From Ancistrus triradiatus (Eukaryota > Chordata > Actinopteri > Siluriformes > Loricariidae): a stretch of 64,000 nucleotides of DNA. The stretch is taken from positions 108,121-172,120 of the forward strand of contig JAJAGP010001646.1 in assembly GCA_025084515.1 (NCBI GenBank), read 5' to 3'. Made by a program: the position numbers and the translations under genes. The notes under the pieces are model-generated. The model made no database searches and was not told the DNA's origin. It saw nothing but the letters and a program-made list of their open reading frames with translations. Of the stretch, positions 23,029-33,223 are shown one piece after another. The stretch's first letter is position 1. Each line of letters starts with the position of its first letter.

Positions 23029-23362
23029 CAGGTAGTCCTCGGGATACGACGGTCTCGAGTTACAATGTTTCGTGGTTACGACACATCTCCCATTTACTGA
23101 ATAAAGCCTTGTTTCGACTTAAGTGGTTTTGCGTTGTAAACGTCATAACGCGAACTTCGTGTTTGGTGTGCGCGGGGGAAGAATACACGGTTACGCGGCT
23201 CGTTTTTTGATAATTACTGTGTTAGGATAGGTGTTAGGATAGGATGAGTGCTTACGTACGTACTATTTACGTACAGTATGTACGTATGTTCCGACTTACA
23301 CCGAAAATCGGTTTACGACGCCACCAAGGAACGGATCTGCGTCGTAAGTCGAGGACTACCTG
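23029..23362. mobile_element. CpG-rich Tigger-like MITE
   Basis: Terminal inverted repeats are CAGGTAGTCCTCGGGATACG and the complement of CAGGTAGTCCTCGACTTACG, with TA at 23027-23028 and 23363-23364. At 334 bp it has no coding capacity. The ends resemble those of pogo/Tigger-type elements. It is markedly richer in CG dinucleotides (for example GCGCGG, ACGTACGTAC, CGGTTACGCGG) than the AT-rich surroundings. Confidence 0.85.
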
Positions 23363-23364
23363 TA

Positions 23365-25984
23365 ATGAATTAAATAATTACATTAATCAAAAGAATGAAA
23401 TAGCATACTACTGTAATAATAGCAACTTGTTTTGCAAACGTCATACTGTATGCCATATACACAACCTAAACTAATCAAGCTGACAGCTATTTGCATAAAA
23501 CACTGCTGACTGAACATTATCAAATAAGTTAATAAAGTGGTCTCAGTTTGTAAGGTTCCTTGACGTGAAGAGAAGGATGGATCTCTTCATACATTCCCAT
23601 ACATTAGTATTGCATATGCATCAGATCCATTGTTAGTGGCTGCCAGTGTGTGTTCAGAATGTATGTGTATAACAGAAACCGCAGTTTAAAACGACATGAA
23701 AAAGACTAATTAAAAAAAGATTTTTCTACTTTAAAAAAAAGACACTGTTATAACAGTGCTGTGTGATTGGTCAAGATGCTCAGCACCCTGATTATGTTAT
23801 TGATATTGGGTGCAACTTTGGCTTCTCTGGGTGCACCATCTAACATTGGCTGTCGTAGCCATTTTGTTAAAGGAAGTGCTAATACCAAAGTCACACCAAG
23901 GAAAATGTCACGGGAACACATGCCGTTGTTAAAATAGCATATTGAAATGCTTCCTTTGGTTTAATTTCGAGTGTACGATGATAAGTTAGGAAGAAATAGA
24001 CTGTTGTGTAAAGCCCATGCCCTGTGGTCAACCTCGGGGAGCAAGGACATGAATGTTAAGCAGGCCAACGATCGATACGGGCAAATATAGCTCAACTGCA
24101 CCATTTGTTCAGCCATGAGAGATGTCAATACACAGATTAGGGTGATCTATCTTTTTGATTTCATACTGTCTTCCACCCACGCCGTTTGAGAGCTTTTGCC
24201 TGTATTAACAGCGGTTGCTTTCTCAAGCATAAAAATTCCAATTATTGTTCTAAGTGCAGCAGTGCAGGCCTGCTCCCTATTACCTGACTGCCTCTCACTC
24301 TGTTGGAGAGAAGGCTAGAATAGAAAACCCCTGAGGAATAATAAAGACTCAGTGAAACCCACTTTTGGGAATTCTTTCCTATTTAAATACACCTTGCTCT
24401 CGAATAAATGCTCTCGAAATACACACGCGTCTCAGCAAGAGTCATAAAAGTTGAAGGAAATGTGGGAATCAGTGGTGGCCTGATCGATGCTGTTGTGATG
24501 CCTCGAGTTACTTGAGCTCCCTCAGACTGTGTGCAGGTGTGTGGAGGCGAGAAATGACAGAATCAGCACCTCTGAAAGAGATTCTCTGATGACTCCTACA
24601 TAACAATGAATCAACAGCAAGGCTGTTAGACAATGAAATGCTATTTTAACCCATTTGCAAACATGCAAATGAGTATCCTAACATGCAGAAATGTATTTAA
24701 TGCATATGATCACTAATAATCCTTGAAATCAGCAACAATAAAACTCTGGTTAAATTAAAAATCTTTGCTTACTTGTGACTCACCTGTAAAACCAAACAAA
24801 TGTGCTTCTTTACTTTTGTACTCAAAGTTTTCAAAATGTTGTTAATAAGTAAGAGAAGCATAGCAGTTACCAGGTTACATCTTCGCATCAAACACACCTA
24901 GGACTACGTTAAGATCTGTCCATTATTCGCAAATTTTCCTTCAAACTTTGGGATAATCCTCCTGAGTCTGGTGCTTTCATGGATGCTTGCTCGATACCAA
25001 ATTGTGCATAAGGGTATTTGATGCTTGTTGGTTTTGCAGATGCTAAGATAAGGATGCCCAAGTATCACTAACTACAGTGATGTAAAGTAGTTTGCAGAAC
25101 ATAGGATGACACACAAAGCTTCTAAGCACAAAAATCAAATCGCAAATTTTCCAGATGTTGACTGTATGCAAAGGCAGAGGCTAAGGTTGGACATGTGGTC
25201 CAATGTAAAAGTTCAAAAGATGCAGGGACTGGCTAATAAGCAGGCACATTGCTTGTCTTCGAACTTCCCTTCACTTTTTCAGATCAGAGTAGTTTATCAA
25301 TTTTAGCTGGTATTAAGCATAGTTGTGGAATCGAGTCACATAACTTGGACTTTCCTGGGGAAAAAACAGAGCATTTCCCCCCAAATATAATCATTGTAAA
25401 CATACCTATGTGTGAAAGTATGTCTGGAAGTGTGCAAGATCTGGCTAAACTTCAAGAAGGGGCTAAAGGTGACTCAATAGAATAAAACCACATTTAAAAC
25501 TCTAACCAGACTTTATTTTGTTTGCTCCATTACCCCCGTGGTTGAACCTCAGAGTCTCCTAATATATAACCTATAAACAACGCACTGCATTTAGACACAT
25601 TTTTAAGCGGTGTGGATGGTTACAAATACCAGACAAGTATTTACGATACAGGTTAGAGGCAGTGTGTCGTCTGTTTGTCAAATGGCAGATATAAGAAAAG
25701 CAGAAATCCGATCATTTTTCACTGCACCAAAACGGCAAGTATGTAAAGACCTCAGTAACATAGACAATTGAATAAAATCTTTATAAGAAATGATTGAAGT
25801 GCTTATGGAAATGTTTCATAACGGTGTCATTAGACAGGTAGCTGAGCATCATGAAGATGGTTTCAGTATGAATTTGCACTGTTGTCATTAAATAAGTAAT
25901 CATTAATAAGTGGTACTGGTCTAGTCCTGGTCTAATCCCAGAGTCTGCTACAAGAACACTATGCACACTAAAACAAAAAAGACA
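23365..25984. other. Unassigned sequence, possible conserved non-coding stretch near 24000-24400
   Basis: No transposon ends or coding exons were recognised. The part from about 24000 to 24400 is less AT-rich than its surroundings and free of recognisable repeats, so it is a candidate for host non-coding sequence under constraint. A short frame at 25684 (MADIRKAEIRSFF) may be a transposase start fragment, but it ends within 29 codons. Evidence for any of this is weak. Confidence 0.3.
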
Positions 25985-26019
25985 ACAACAACAACAAAAA
26001 AAACATTGGGCATTTGGTG

Positions 26020-26159
26020 ACTTTAAGTTTAAGACTTGGGACTTGACTTGAGTTTTGCCCATCTTGACTTGTAGTGACTCGGGACTTGACCCAGGACTTG
26101 AGTGTCAAGACCTGAGACTTACTTGTTACTTGCAACTTAGGGACTTGTTCCAACCTCTG
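26020..26159 (-). repeat. hAT-like end fragment with degenerate GACTTG tandem repeats
   Basis: Read on the minus strand it begins CAGAGGTTGGAACAAGTCC and continues with repeated AAGTCTCAAGTC/AAGTCCCAAGTC units. This matches the end structure of a common non-autonomous fish hAT repeat. The other end was not located; an upstream limit near 25540 is possible. Confidence 0.6.
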
Positions 26160-26379
26160 GTGTTAAGTTTACAATATTTGTTCCAAAAACTCTGATAATA
26201 CCTAAATAATGATGTAGCCTTTTTAAGAAAATAACACCTTAGCTACGGATGATCTGAATTTCTATTAATTAATCATACAGAATGTTTGCAGAACTGTACG
26301 CTTTGTCTTATGAACTTAAGATATTCAGTGTCAGCTGTTAAAATGTTAAAAGTGTAAAAAAAATTATGGCTGATGCAAA

Positions 26380-26660
26380 AATTAGCTAATTAACCTATCC
26401 TCCAGGAGGACATGTGAAAGGTGTGCACAGACCCCTTTTTCACAGCAAGTATAAAGAGAGCTGCTTTGCAATGGGGACCTAATTAGGCCTGGAGACTCTT
26501 AGGAGGGAGTCACTCTGACTCTTAAGTAGTGTAAATCACCAACATTTCAGCTTGAAGCAGTTTCTTATTAATTGACTAGACTGCGTGATGGTCAGGGCAC
26601 ACTGTTAATCATATTTTGGCACAGCTGCTTTCTAGCCTGTTAAAAATCCCTATATTTGAC
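26380..26660. promoter_or_regulatory. Candidate conserved non-coding element
   Basis: A repeat-free stretch dense in possible developmental factor sites: CTAATTAGG and TTAATTGA (homeodomain-like cores) and CACAGCTG (E-box). This is inference from motif density only; it needs a cross-species alignment. The flanks 26160-26379 and 26661-26744 show nothing. Confidence 0.2.
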
Positions 26661-26894
26661 ACTATCCTATTTTTAAATAATTCACACATGACATGTGAAA
26701 GAACAACTGCAGTTCAGTTCATTTTCAGAGACTTGAAATGTGAATACACTCATTGACAAAAAGATAAATAAATCAAGCACCCAGATAGAAATGTCAGAAT
26801 GCTGCAAACCTTGGTATGCAGTTATGTCTCAGGCAGATATGTAAATGACTACAGGTATGTCTTGATGCATGCTCAATGATCCAGGTAAGAAAAT

Positions 26895-27005
26895 CCAAGA
26901 AGTTGAATCTGTTCATCTGGACATAGAAGAAGTCACTTAGATGAGTGACGAAACGTTTCTCCAATAAAATCTATGTCCAGATGAACAGATTCAACTTCTT
27001 GGACT
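26895..27005. repeat. Inverted repeat around a hammerhead-like core
   Basis: ATCCAAGAAGTTGAATCTGT at 26896 is matched by its complement ending at 27003, giving arms of about 33 bp (26896-26929 and 26970-27003) without visible mismatch. The 40-bp loop contains TTAGATGAGTGACGAAACGT. This resembles the hammerhead ribozyme core (CUGAUGA, stem, GAAA), but the first two core bases do not fit. Hammerhead motifs are known in Penelope-like retroelements, and similar GATGAG...GAAACGT repeats occur widely in fish. The assignment is inference. Confidence 0.6.
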
Positions 27006-27084
27006 ACAGGTATGGTCTGCTTAGGCCCTCGGGGGCTACTTTTTGGTAGTGTACCTCTTGGTGAGGGACCATTGATTGCTAGAC

Positions 27085-27527
27085 ATGCCTCTACGACACA
27101 CTCAAAGATATTTTGCCCAGTTAACAGACTTTGAGAGGGGACATATCAGTGGACTGAGAGAAGCAGGATAGACGTTTCGACAAATTAAACGCCATCTAGG
27201 CCATTCTGACATAGCTGTTAGAAAGTGTTGGGAGCAGTGGTTCCGAGAGAGCACGAGCACACAGCAAACAGGCTCTGGACGGCCCAGACAGACCACCAGT
27301 AGAGAGGATCATTTGATCCACCAACAAGAACAAGCAGCTTTCACAGTTTCGTTGTCCATCAGCCAGACACAGGTGGCACCTTCACTACACACACCTGTAT
27401 CTGCCCGGACCAGTTCCAAGTGCTTAGCAGAAAGAACCATGTTGTCATGGTACACATTACGTTTCCTGCCATTGTCAGCCACCTTTGCCTTCATTTGCAC
27501 TGGTGGCATGAATGAGAAACCTGGACT
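27085..27527 (+). pseudogene. Tc1-like transposase N-terminal half (element E)
   Basis: A single plus-strand frame begins MPLRHTQRYFAQLTDFERGH and ISGLREAG, has one TAG stop in place of the usual Trp codon, then continues TFRQIKRHLGHSDIAVRKCW, EQW, SGRPRQTTSREDH and LAERTMLSWYTLRFLPLSA up to the hAT insertion. This is the paired-like DNA-binding part of a Tc1-like transposase. Only one nonsense change in about 147 codons makes it one of the better kept frames here. Confidence 0.88.
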
Positions 27528-28870
27528 GTTAATTTTGACAGCAAATTTTGATTTAGTTTTAGTCAGTCTGTTGGCTAAAACAATTTAGTTTTAGTCATAA
27601 TTTAGTCATATGAGTTGTGTTTAGTTTTAGTCGACTAATTATAATAAGATTATAGTCGACAAAATTACATTAGATTTAGTTGACTAAAACATGAAATGTA
27701 AAGGTTGCAATACGTAAATGCTTTTTTTTTTTTTGTTTAACAATTCCCTTTTAAGTCATTATACGGATTTAGACACAATTAAACATCTGTATAGCACTGA
27801 TAATAACAGTATACATTAAAGTGGTTATTACTCAAAATTTCCATCACAGATCTGCTTCAAACTTGGTGTGGACATTCAGCAGATATTCTATAATAGAATC
27901 AGGTTGGATGCACTATTAGATCTAACTAAGATATAAGCTCCGGTCTCTATGCATGCAATAAGAGTATACAGTAAAGTGGTCACCAGTACTCAATTTCCAC
28001 AAACTCAGTGTAGACACTCATGAGATATTGTAGACTAGAATCAAATTAGGATAAATTATATATTATTAGCTTTATTAAATGTACCAGCTACTCTATATGC
28101 ATTTATTCATAATTACAGAATAAAACTGAGTTGTCATGTTAATGAATACTCCTTAAAGATAGGATAAACGCTTTTTAGACAAAGTAAAAAATATCCACGT
28201 CGCAAAACTGGAAACACACGTTAATCCCTATTTTATTTGTTGAACTATTGGAATGAACATAATGAACTTACTACCATAGTACCGCTAAACTAGGTGCCAT
28301 TTAGTTGCGGATAGCTTGACCGCAGTTTCAGGATGACATGCCTGCAGATGTTGTGTTAAGATTGTTGTATTTCTACCGGAGATGGTCGCCCCACACGGTT
28401 TCCAAAGAATATTGTTGTCCTTGACATCACATGAGAAATCTGCCAATATATCGACTCGCCTCTTTCTCTTAGGTGTTAACATTGTCGAGTTGGTTTCCTG
28501 AAAAGCAGTACAGAGGCTAGTTGTATGGTCTTCCCAGAGTTAGACCAAATGTGTGCGTCTTACCGCAATATTGATTGGATCGCCTTTCCACATATGTTAA
28601 AGTTATGATTGGATTTTTTCCTAATTTGTCCCTACCTTCTACAAAACTAATTCAGATCTGATTGAATGTCGTCTATGCCAAACATTTTTGTCTCGTTTTT
28701 CTTTGTTGACAAAAGTGTCCATTCATTTGCATTCCATTTACTGTCCATTCATCCTAGTTTTTGTCATTTTTCATGAATTTTAATTTAGTCATCGTCTCGT
28801 TTTTGTTAGGAAAAAAAAGGGTTGTTGACAAAAACTATGACGAATGTTATTAATCACAAAATTAACACTG
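27527..28870 (-). mobile_element. hAT-like element nested in Tc1 E
   Basis: The right end is the complement of CAGTGTTAATTTTG (28857-28870). The left end shows CTGTTAATTTTGACAGC, a slightly eroded copy. Inner ends are rich in TTTAGTTTTAGTC and TAGTCGACTAA repeats, typical of this fish hAT family. It interrupts the transposase of element E between the N-terminal half and the first catalytic Asp. An exact 8-bp duplication is not visible because the left junction seems eroded. Confidence 0.8.
28285..28482 (-). pseudogene. BED-type zinc finger of the nested hAT
   Basis: The 65-codon frame reads MLTPKRKRRVDILADFSCDV, then NNILWKPCGATISGRN and TILTQHLQACHPE. The pattern C-H-H with GATISGRNTT matches the BED finger found at the N terminus of hAT transposases. 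One Cys of the pair is replaced (KPC where CxxC is expected). The catalytic domain is absent, so the element is non-autonomous. Confidence 0.7.
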
Positions 28871-28875
28871 CTGCT

Positions 28876-29345
28876 ATGGACTGGGACCGTATTGTCTTTA
28901 GCGATGAATCCAGATTCTGTTTGGGATCTGACGATGGTCAATTTTAAAATTTGGAGGAATTGTGGTGATCGATACAATGCTGCCTTTGTTGTGGAGCGAC
29001 ACACTTCCTCAACTGCTGGTGTGATGATCTGGGGAGAATACGACACGACATACGACAGCCGGTCACCCCTAGTATTGATATGAGAGGCACTGACAGCTCA
29101 GCGATATGTGCAGGACATCCTGTGGCCATGTGTTGTCTCTCATGGCAAAAAATGCCTTCTAACTGGCACAGCAAGGGTTTCCCAGAAAAGTCTTTTAGAC
29201 TGCAACACCTCCTTGGCCTGCCCAGTCACCAGATTAATCGCTGTTCAAACATGTATGGGACCAGCTGGGATTCCAGCTTCAACAAACTATGAATGTGGAA
29301 AATCTACAGGCCCAGCTATAGTCAAATGTGTCTTTAAGGCATGTC
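28876..29345 (+). pseudogene. Tc1-like transposase C-terminal half (element E)
   Basis: Downstream of the hAT the frame resumes with MDWDRIVFSDESRFCLGSDD (first catalytic Asp in SDES), then shifts frame several times: ATHFLNCWCDD, RSPLVLI-like and AICAGHPVAMCCLSW segments. The segment that should hold the second Asp (DNARPH) is replaced by LLTGTARVSQ. In the last motif the Glu codon GAA of the family reads CAA near 29247. Inactive. Confidence 0.8.
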
Positions 29346-29558
29346 TAGCAGTCAATGATCTCTCACCAAGAGGTACACGACCCAAAAGTAGCCTCTGAGA
29401 GCCTTTTTATAGAGCAGCAGGGAAAGCACTTTAATGCCCTCTTGTGGCAGTGTCTAATAAGACCACACCTGTAATCATTTTAATATCTGCCTATGACGTA
29501 ACTGCATGGAGAGTTTTGCAACAATCAAATTTGGGTGCCTTATTTTTTGTCAAGTGTA

Positions 29559-30444
29559 TATACACAACAGGGTATGTGCTTGGAACATTTTAAGATGATT
29601 TCTGTGATAAGCTCAAAGTCCCTAATGTAGGCCCAAAAGGGTTTAGGGGCAAAATCTATTGTTAAATGTAAATGGCCTCTGACCAAGGCTTCGACATAAT
29701 ATCATAATATTCTTCTGGATGCTGGAAATTCTTGTTGGGTTAACGGTATGTCACTTTCAAGGTTTAAATCAGGACTGTGCACAGACATTTTTGAGGGGGG
29801 ATTGCTCAACATCAAAAAGGGCACCCTCCATCCTACTTCATCCACCAAACTCCACCCACCAATACACCTTTTCTACTGCCTATACCCAAATGCCATTCAA
29901 AATTATAGTAACCTTATCAGATGTTTGGACCAAACACATTACATGAGTCATTTCTGCAGGAAAGAGAAGTCTCTTTAAAAGCAATATAATAATCTCTGCA
30001 GAATAGAGCCCAGCACCTGAAAATACCCTGGTGAACCTGAATGTTTTGAGCTATATTCACATAACTTAGGATACTGCACTTGCTGATAGTCACAGCTGTG
30101 TTGCTTTTACCTCTGATTCTGTAATAACATATGTAAGTCTGGACAAGATCATCTGCTAAATTAATAAACGTAATACCATTATAGAATCTTATAAGTATTT
30201 TCACTGCCTCACTGTGAGATATGGATCTGATCATGCTTAACAGACTTTTATTTCAATTTATTCCAAATTTAGGAATAATTTGTTGTTGATACCCACGTTC
30301 AGTTGAACATTTAAACATTACAAAGTATAAACAGTTCTCACACATCAGCAACCATCAGATTAAACACAAAATTAATACCTGATAACTGTTTATAACAGAA
30401 TATAAACTGATGTGCAGACAACTCAAATATTGTACTACTGTAAC
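29559..30444. other. Unassigned intergenic sequence
   Basis: No recognisable element or gene. The frame at 29917-30234 (minus) has no known motif. Confidence 0.5.
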
Positions 30445-31359
30445 AGTGGTGAACCTTCCAGGAGTGTCCGGCCGACCAAAATTACCCAACAACATCCAAA
30501 GAACTGCAGGCCTCACATGGCTCAGTTAATGTCAGTGTTCATGCCTCCACCATGAAAAAGAGACTGGGAAAAATGGCCTGCATGGCAGAGTTCCAAGATG
30601 GAAACCACTGCTGAGCAAAAAGAAAATTAAAGCTCGTCTCAGTATTTCCATAACACATCTTGATGATCCCTAAGACTTTTGGGAAAATATTCTGTGGACT
30701 GCCGAGACAAAAAATGAACTCTTTGGAAGGCGAGTGTCCCATTACATCTGGTGTAAAAGTAACTCAGCATTTCAGAAAAAGAGCATCATACCAACAGTAA
30801 AATATGGTGGCGGTAGTGTGATAGTCTGGGGCTGTCTTGCTGCTTCAGGACCTGGGAGACTTGCTGTGGTAATTCTCCTGAAGGAGAATGTCTGGCCATC
30901 TGTTCATGACCTCAAGCTGAAACAAACTTGATTTCTGCAGCAGGAAAATGATCAAAAACACACCAGCAAGTCCACCTCTGAATGGCTGAAGAAGAACAAA
31001 ATGAAGACCATGGAGTGGCCAAGTCCTGACCTGAATCCTATCGAGATGCCGTGGCATGACAACGCTGTAAAAGACTCATTGCAAGTTATCACAAACACTT
31101 GGTTGCAGTTGTTGCTGCTAAGGGTGGCCCAACCAGTTATTAGGTTTAGGGGGCAATCACTTTTTCACACAGGGCCATGTAGGTTTGGATTTTTTTTCTC
31201 CCTTAATAATGAACACCTTCATTTAAAAACAGCATTTTGTTTTACTTGTGTTGTCTTTGACTAATATTTACATTGGTTTGATGTTCTGAAATACTTAAGT
31301 GTGACAAACATGCAAAAAAATATAAAATCAGAAAGGGGGCAAACTTTTTCACACCACTG
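30445..31359 (+). mobile_element. Tc1-like transposon F, 5' truncated
   Basis: The right end is the complement of CAGTGGTGTGAAAAAGTTTG, followed by TA at 31360-31361, a well known fish Tc1-like terminal repeat. The left part, including its terminal repeat and the start of the transposase, is missing upstream of about 30445. It meets another Tc1 fragment head-on across a (TA)n run at 31360-31376. Confidence 0.85.
30455..31135 (+). pseudogene. Tc1-like transposase remnant (element F)
   Basis: Motifs in order: a SGRPTK-like linker, WTAETKNELFGRRVSHYIWC (family TDETK, so the first catalytic Asp is Ala through a single A to C change), KYGGGSVIVWGCLAASGPGR, QQENDQKHTSKSTSEWLKKN (family QDNDPKHT, so the second Asp is Glu) and EWPSPDLNPIEMPW (Glu kept). 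A deletion removes about 25 codons near 30870. Two of three catalytic acids are changed. Confidence 0.88.
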
Positions 31360-31376
31360 TAGATATATATATATAT
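31360..31376. repeat. (TA)n junction between two Tc1 copies
   Basis: TAGATATATATATATAT sits exactly at the right end of element F and immediately before the truncated end of the next Tc1. It may be an expanded target site or a repair scar. Confidence 0.8.
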
Positions 31377-31383
31377 CTCCTCT

Positions 31384-32554
31384 AGAGCAGTGATGTTTTG
31401 TGGCTGTCACTGGGCAACACGGACTTTCAACTCCCTCCACAAATTTTCTATGGGGTTGAGGTCTGGAGACTGGCTAGGCCACTCCAGGACCTTGAAATGC
31501 TTTTTACGGAGACACTCCTTCGTTGCCCAAGTGGTTTATTTGGGATCATTGTCATGCTGGAAAACCCGGCATGTTCGATCTTCAATGCTCTCACTGATGG
31601 AAGAAGGTTTTGGCTTAAAATCTCACGATACATGGCCCCGTTCATCCTTCCTTTAACACGGATCAGTCATCCTGTCCCCTTTGCAGAAAAACAGCCCCAA
31701 AGTACGTTGTTTCCACCCACATGCTTCACAGTAGGTATGGTGTTCTTAAGATTCTTCTTCCTCCAGTTGAGTTTTTACCAAAAGTTCTATTTTGGTTTCA
31801 TCTGACCACATGATATTCTCCCAATCCTCTTCTGGATCATCCATATGTTCTCTGGCAAACTTCAGATGGGTCTGGACATGTACTGGCTTAAGCAGGGGGA
31901 CACGCCTGGCACTGCAGGATCTGAGTCCCTCTCGGTGTAGTATGTTACTGATGGTAGCCTTTGTTACTTTGGTCCCAGCTCTCTGCAGGTCATTCATCAG
32001 GTCCCTCCGTGTAGTTCTGGGATTTTTGGTCACCGTTCTCATGATCATTTTGTATGTCTTCCATTTTCTTACAATTGCTCCCACAGTTGATTTATTCACA
32101 CCAACCTGCTTGGCTATTGTAGATTCACTTTTGCCTGCCTGGTGCAGGTCTACAATTTTCTTCCTGGTGTCCTTTGACAGTTCTTTGGTCTTGGCCATGG
32201 TTGAAGTTTGGAGTCTGACAGTTTGAAGCTGTGGACAGGTGTCATTTATACAGATAACAAGGGCAAACAGGTGCCATTAATACAGGTAACGAGTGGAAGA
32301 TAGAAGAGCTTATACAGGTCTGTGATAGCCAGAAATCTTGCTTGTTTGTGGGTAACCAAATACTTATTTTCCACCTCAATTTACAATTAAATTAAAAGAA
32401 AAATGCTACAATGTGATTTGCTGGATTTTTTTTTATCTCATTTTGTCTCTCATAGTTGAAGTGTACCTATGATGAAAATTACAGACCTCTCTCATCTTTC
32501 TAAGTAGGAGAACTTGCACAATCAGTGGCTGACTAAATACTTTTTGCCCCACTG
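31384..32554 (-). mobile_element. Tc1-like transposon (D family), truncated at its 3' end
   Basis: The right end is CCCCACTG (complement of CAGTGGGG) at 32554, preceded by the family's inner repeat (TTCAACTATGAGAGAC complement near 32455). The left end breaks inside the transposase near the codon block KNITAL at 31384, so the C-terminal 40 or so codons and one terminal repeat are lost. Confidence 0.88.
31390..32198 (-). pseudogene. Tc1-like transposase with intact N-terminal half
   Basis: An open frame of 150 codons (31746-32198) starts at MAKTKELSKDTRKKIVDLHQ. It includes the helix-turn-helix segments AKQVGVNKSTVGAIVRKW and LMNDLQRAGTKVTKATISN, and the first catalytic Asp in WENIMWSDETKIELL. 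A frameshift follows (LVKTQLEEEES). In other frames the remainder reads GRMNGAMYREILSQNLLPS (31600 area), HDNDPK and WPSQSPDLNPIENLWREL (about 31405-31480). All three catalytic acids are encoded but in different frames. It is the best preserved transposase of this family in the window. Confidence 0.9.
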
Positions 32555-32563
32555 TGTATATAT

Positions 32564-32564
<1 letters not shown>

Positions 32565-32615
<51 letters not shown>
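32565..32615. repeat. (CA)25 microsatellite
   Basis: Uninterrupted CA repeat directly after the Tc1 end. Confidence 0.95.
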
Positions 32616-32617
<2 letters not shown>

Positions 32618-32769
32618 GCCTTGCTGTTTTAATAGTGAAGGCCAAAATGGAAACATGAAAGTGATGTGTAATTACCTATCAAATGCTGTGGTGATAAATG
32701 CATCCAAATGTTTGGAAACAAGGCCAGCCTAATCTATGACAGGCCAGTATACAAAATTCAAACTTCCAA

Positions 32770-33050
32770 AATTCTAACTCATGCTCTCTCACACACACTA
32801 TCAAACCTCTTTCACACACTATTACACTCCCGCACAGACACCATCATACTCTCTCACACACTCTCAAGCCTCTAACCTTTGATAGTGTGAGACACACTTC
32901 GATAGTATATGAGAGAGGATTTAATAGTGTATGAGAGAGGGTTGATATTGTGTGAGTGAGAATTTGAGTGTGCAAGACAGATTTTGAGTGTGCTTGAGTG
33001 GCAGACTTTGTCCATGAGTGAGACTTTGAGTATGTGTGAGAGCTTGACGT
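32770..33050. repeat. Degenerate minisatellite with an internal strand switch
   Basis: From 32770 to 32870 units resemble CTCTCACACACTATCAAACC. From about 32880 to 33050 the same kind of unit appears inverted (ATAGTGTATGAGAGAGG). The array is thus a tandem repeat that turns over near 32875 and could fold into a hairpin. Confidence 0.75.
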
Positions 33051-33223
33051 TCACAGTTTGTGACTAGCTTAGTGCCTCTGATGCTCTGAAGCCCCTCAAA
33101 CCCATTCCCACCATCACTGGGTGCCTCCACCAATCCTCACAGTCAAACAGGGTGAGAAGGATGCAATGTATATTACTGAACTGAAATTAATACTGAACAA
33201 CAGTATTAATTTGCCCTAGTAAC

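Larger units (their letters stand above)
26747..29556 (+). mobile_element. Tc1-like transposon E (DESRF-type), holding a hAT and an inverted repeat
   Basis: TA (26745-26746) then CACTCATTGACAAAAAGATA; right end complement CACTTGACAAAAAATAAGGC then TA (29557-29558). The element is 2810 bp because a hAT-like element (27527-28870) and a short hairpin repeat (26895-27005) lie inside it. Without them it would be about 1.35-1.5 kb. The transposase reads on the plus strand on both sides of the hAT. Confidence 0.88.

Noticed and set aside
32770..33050. Possible CRISPR-like array
   Set aside because: Units are degenerate, without regular spacers, and change strand; the genome is clearly eukaryotic.
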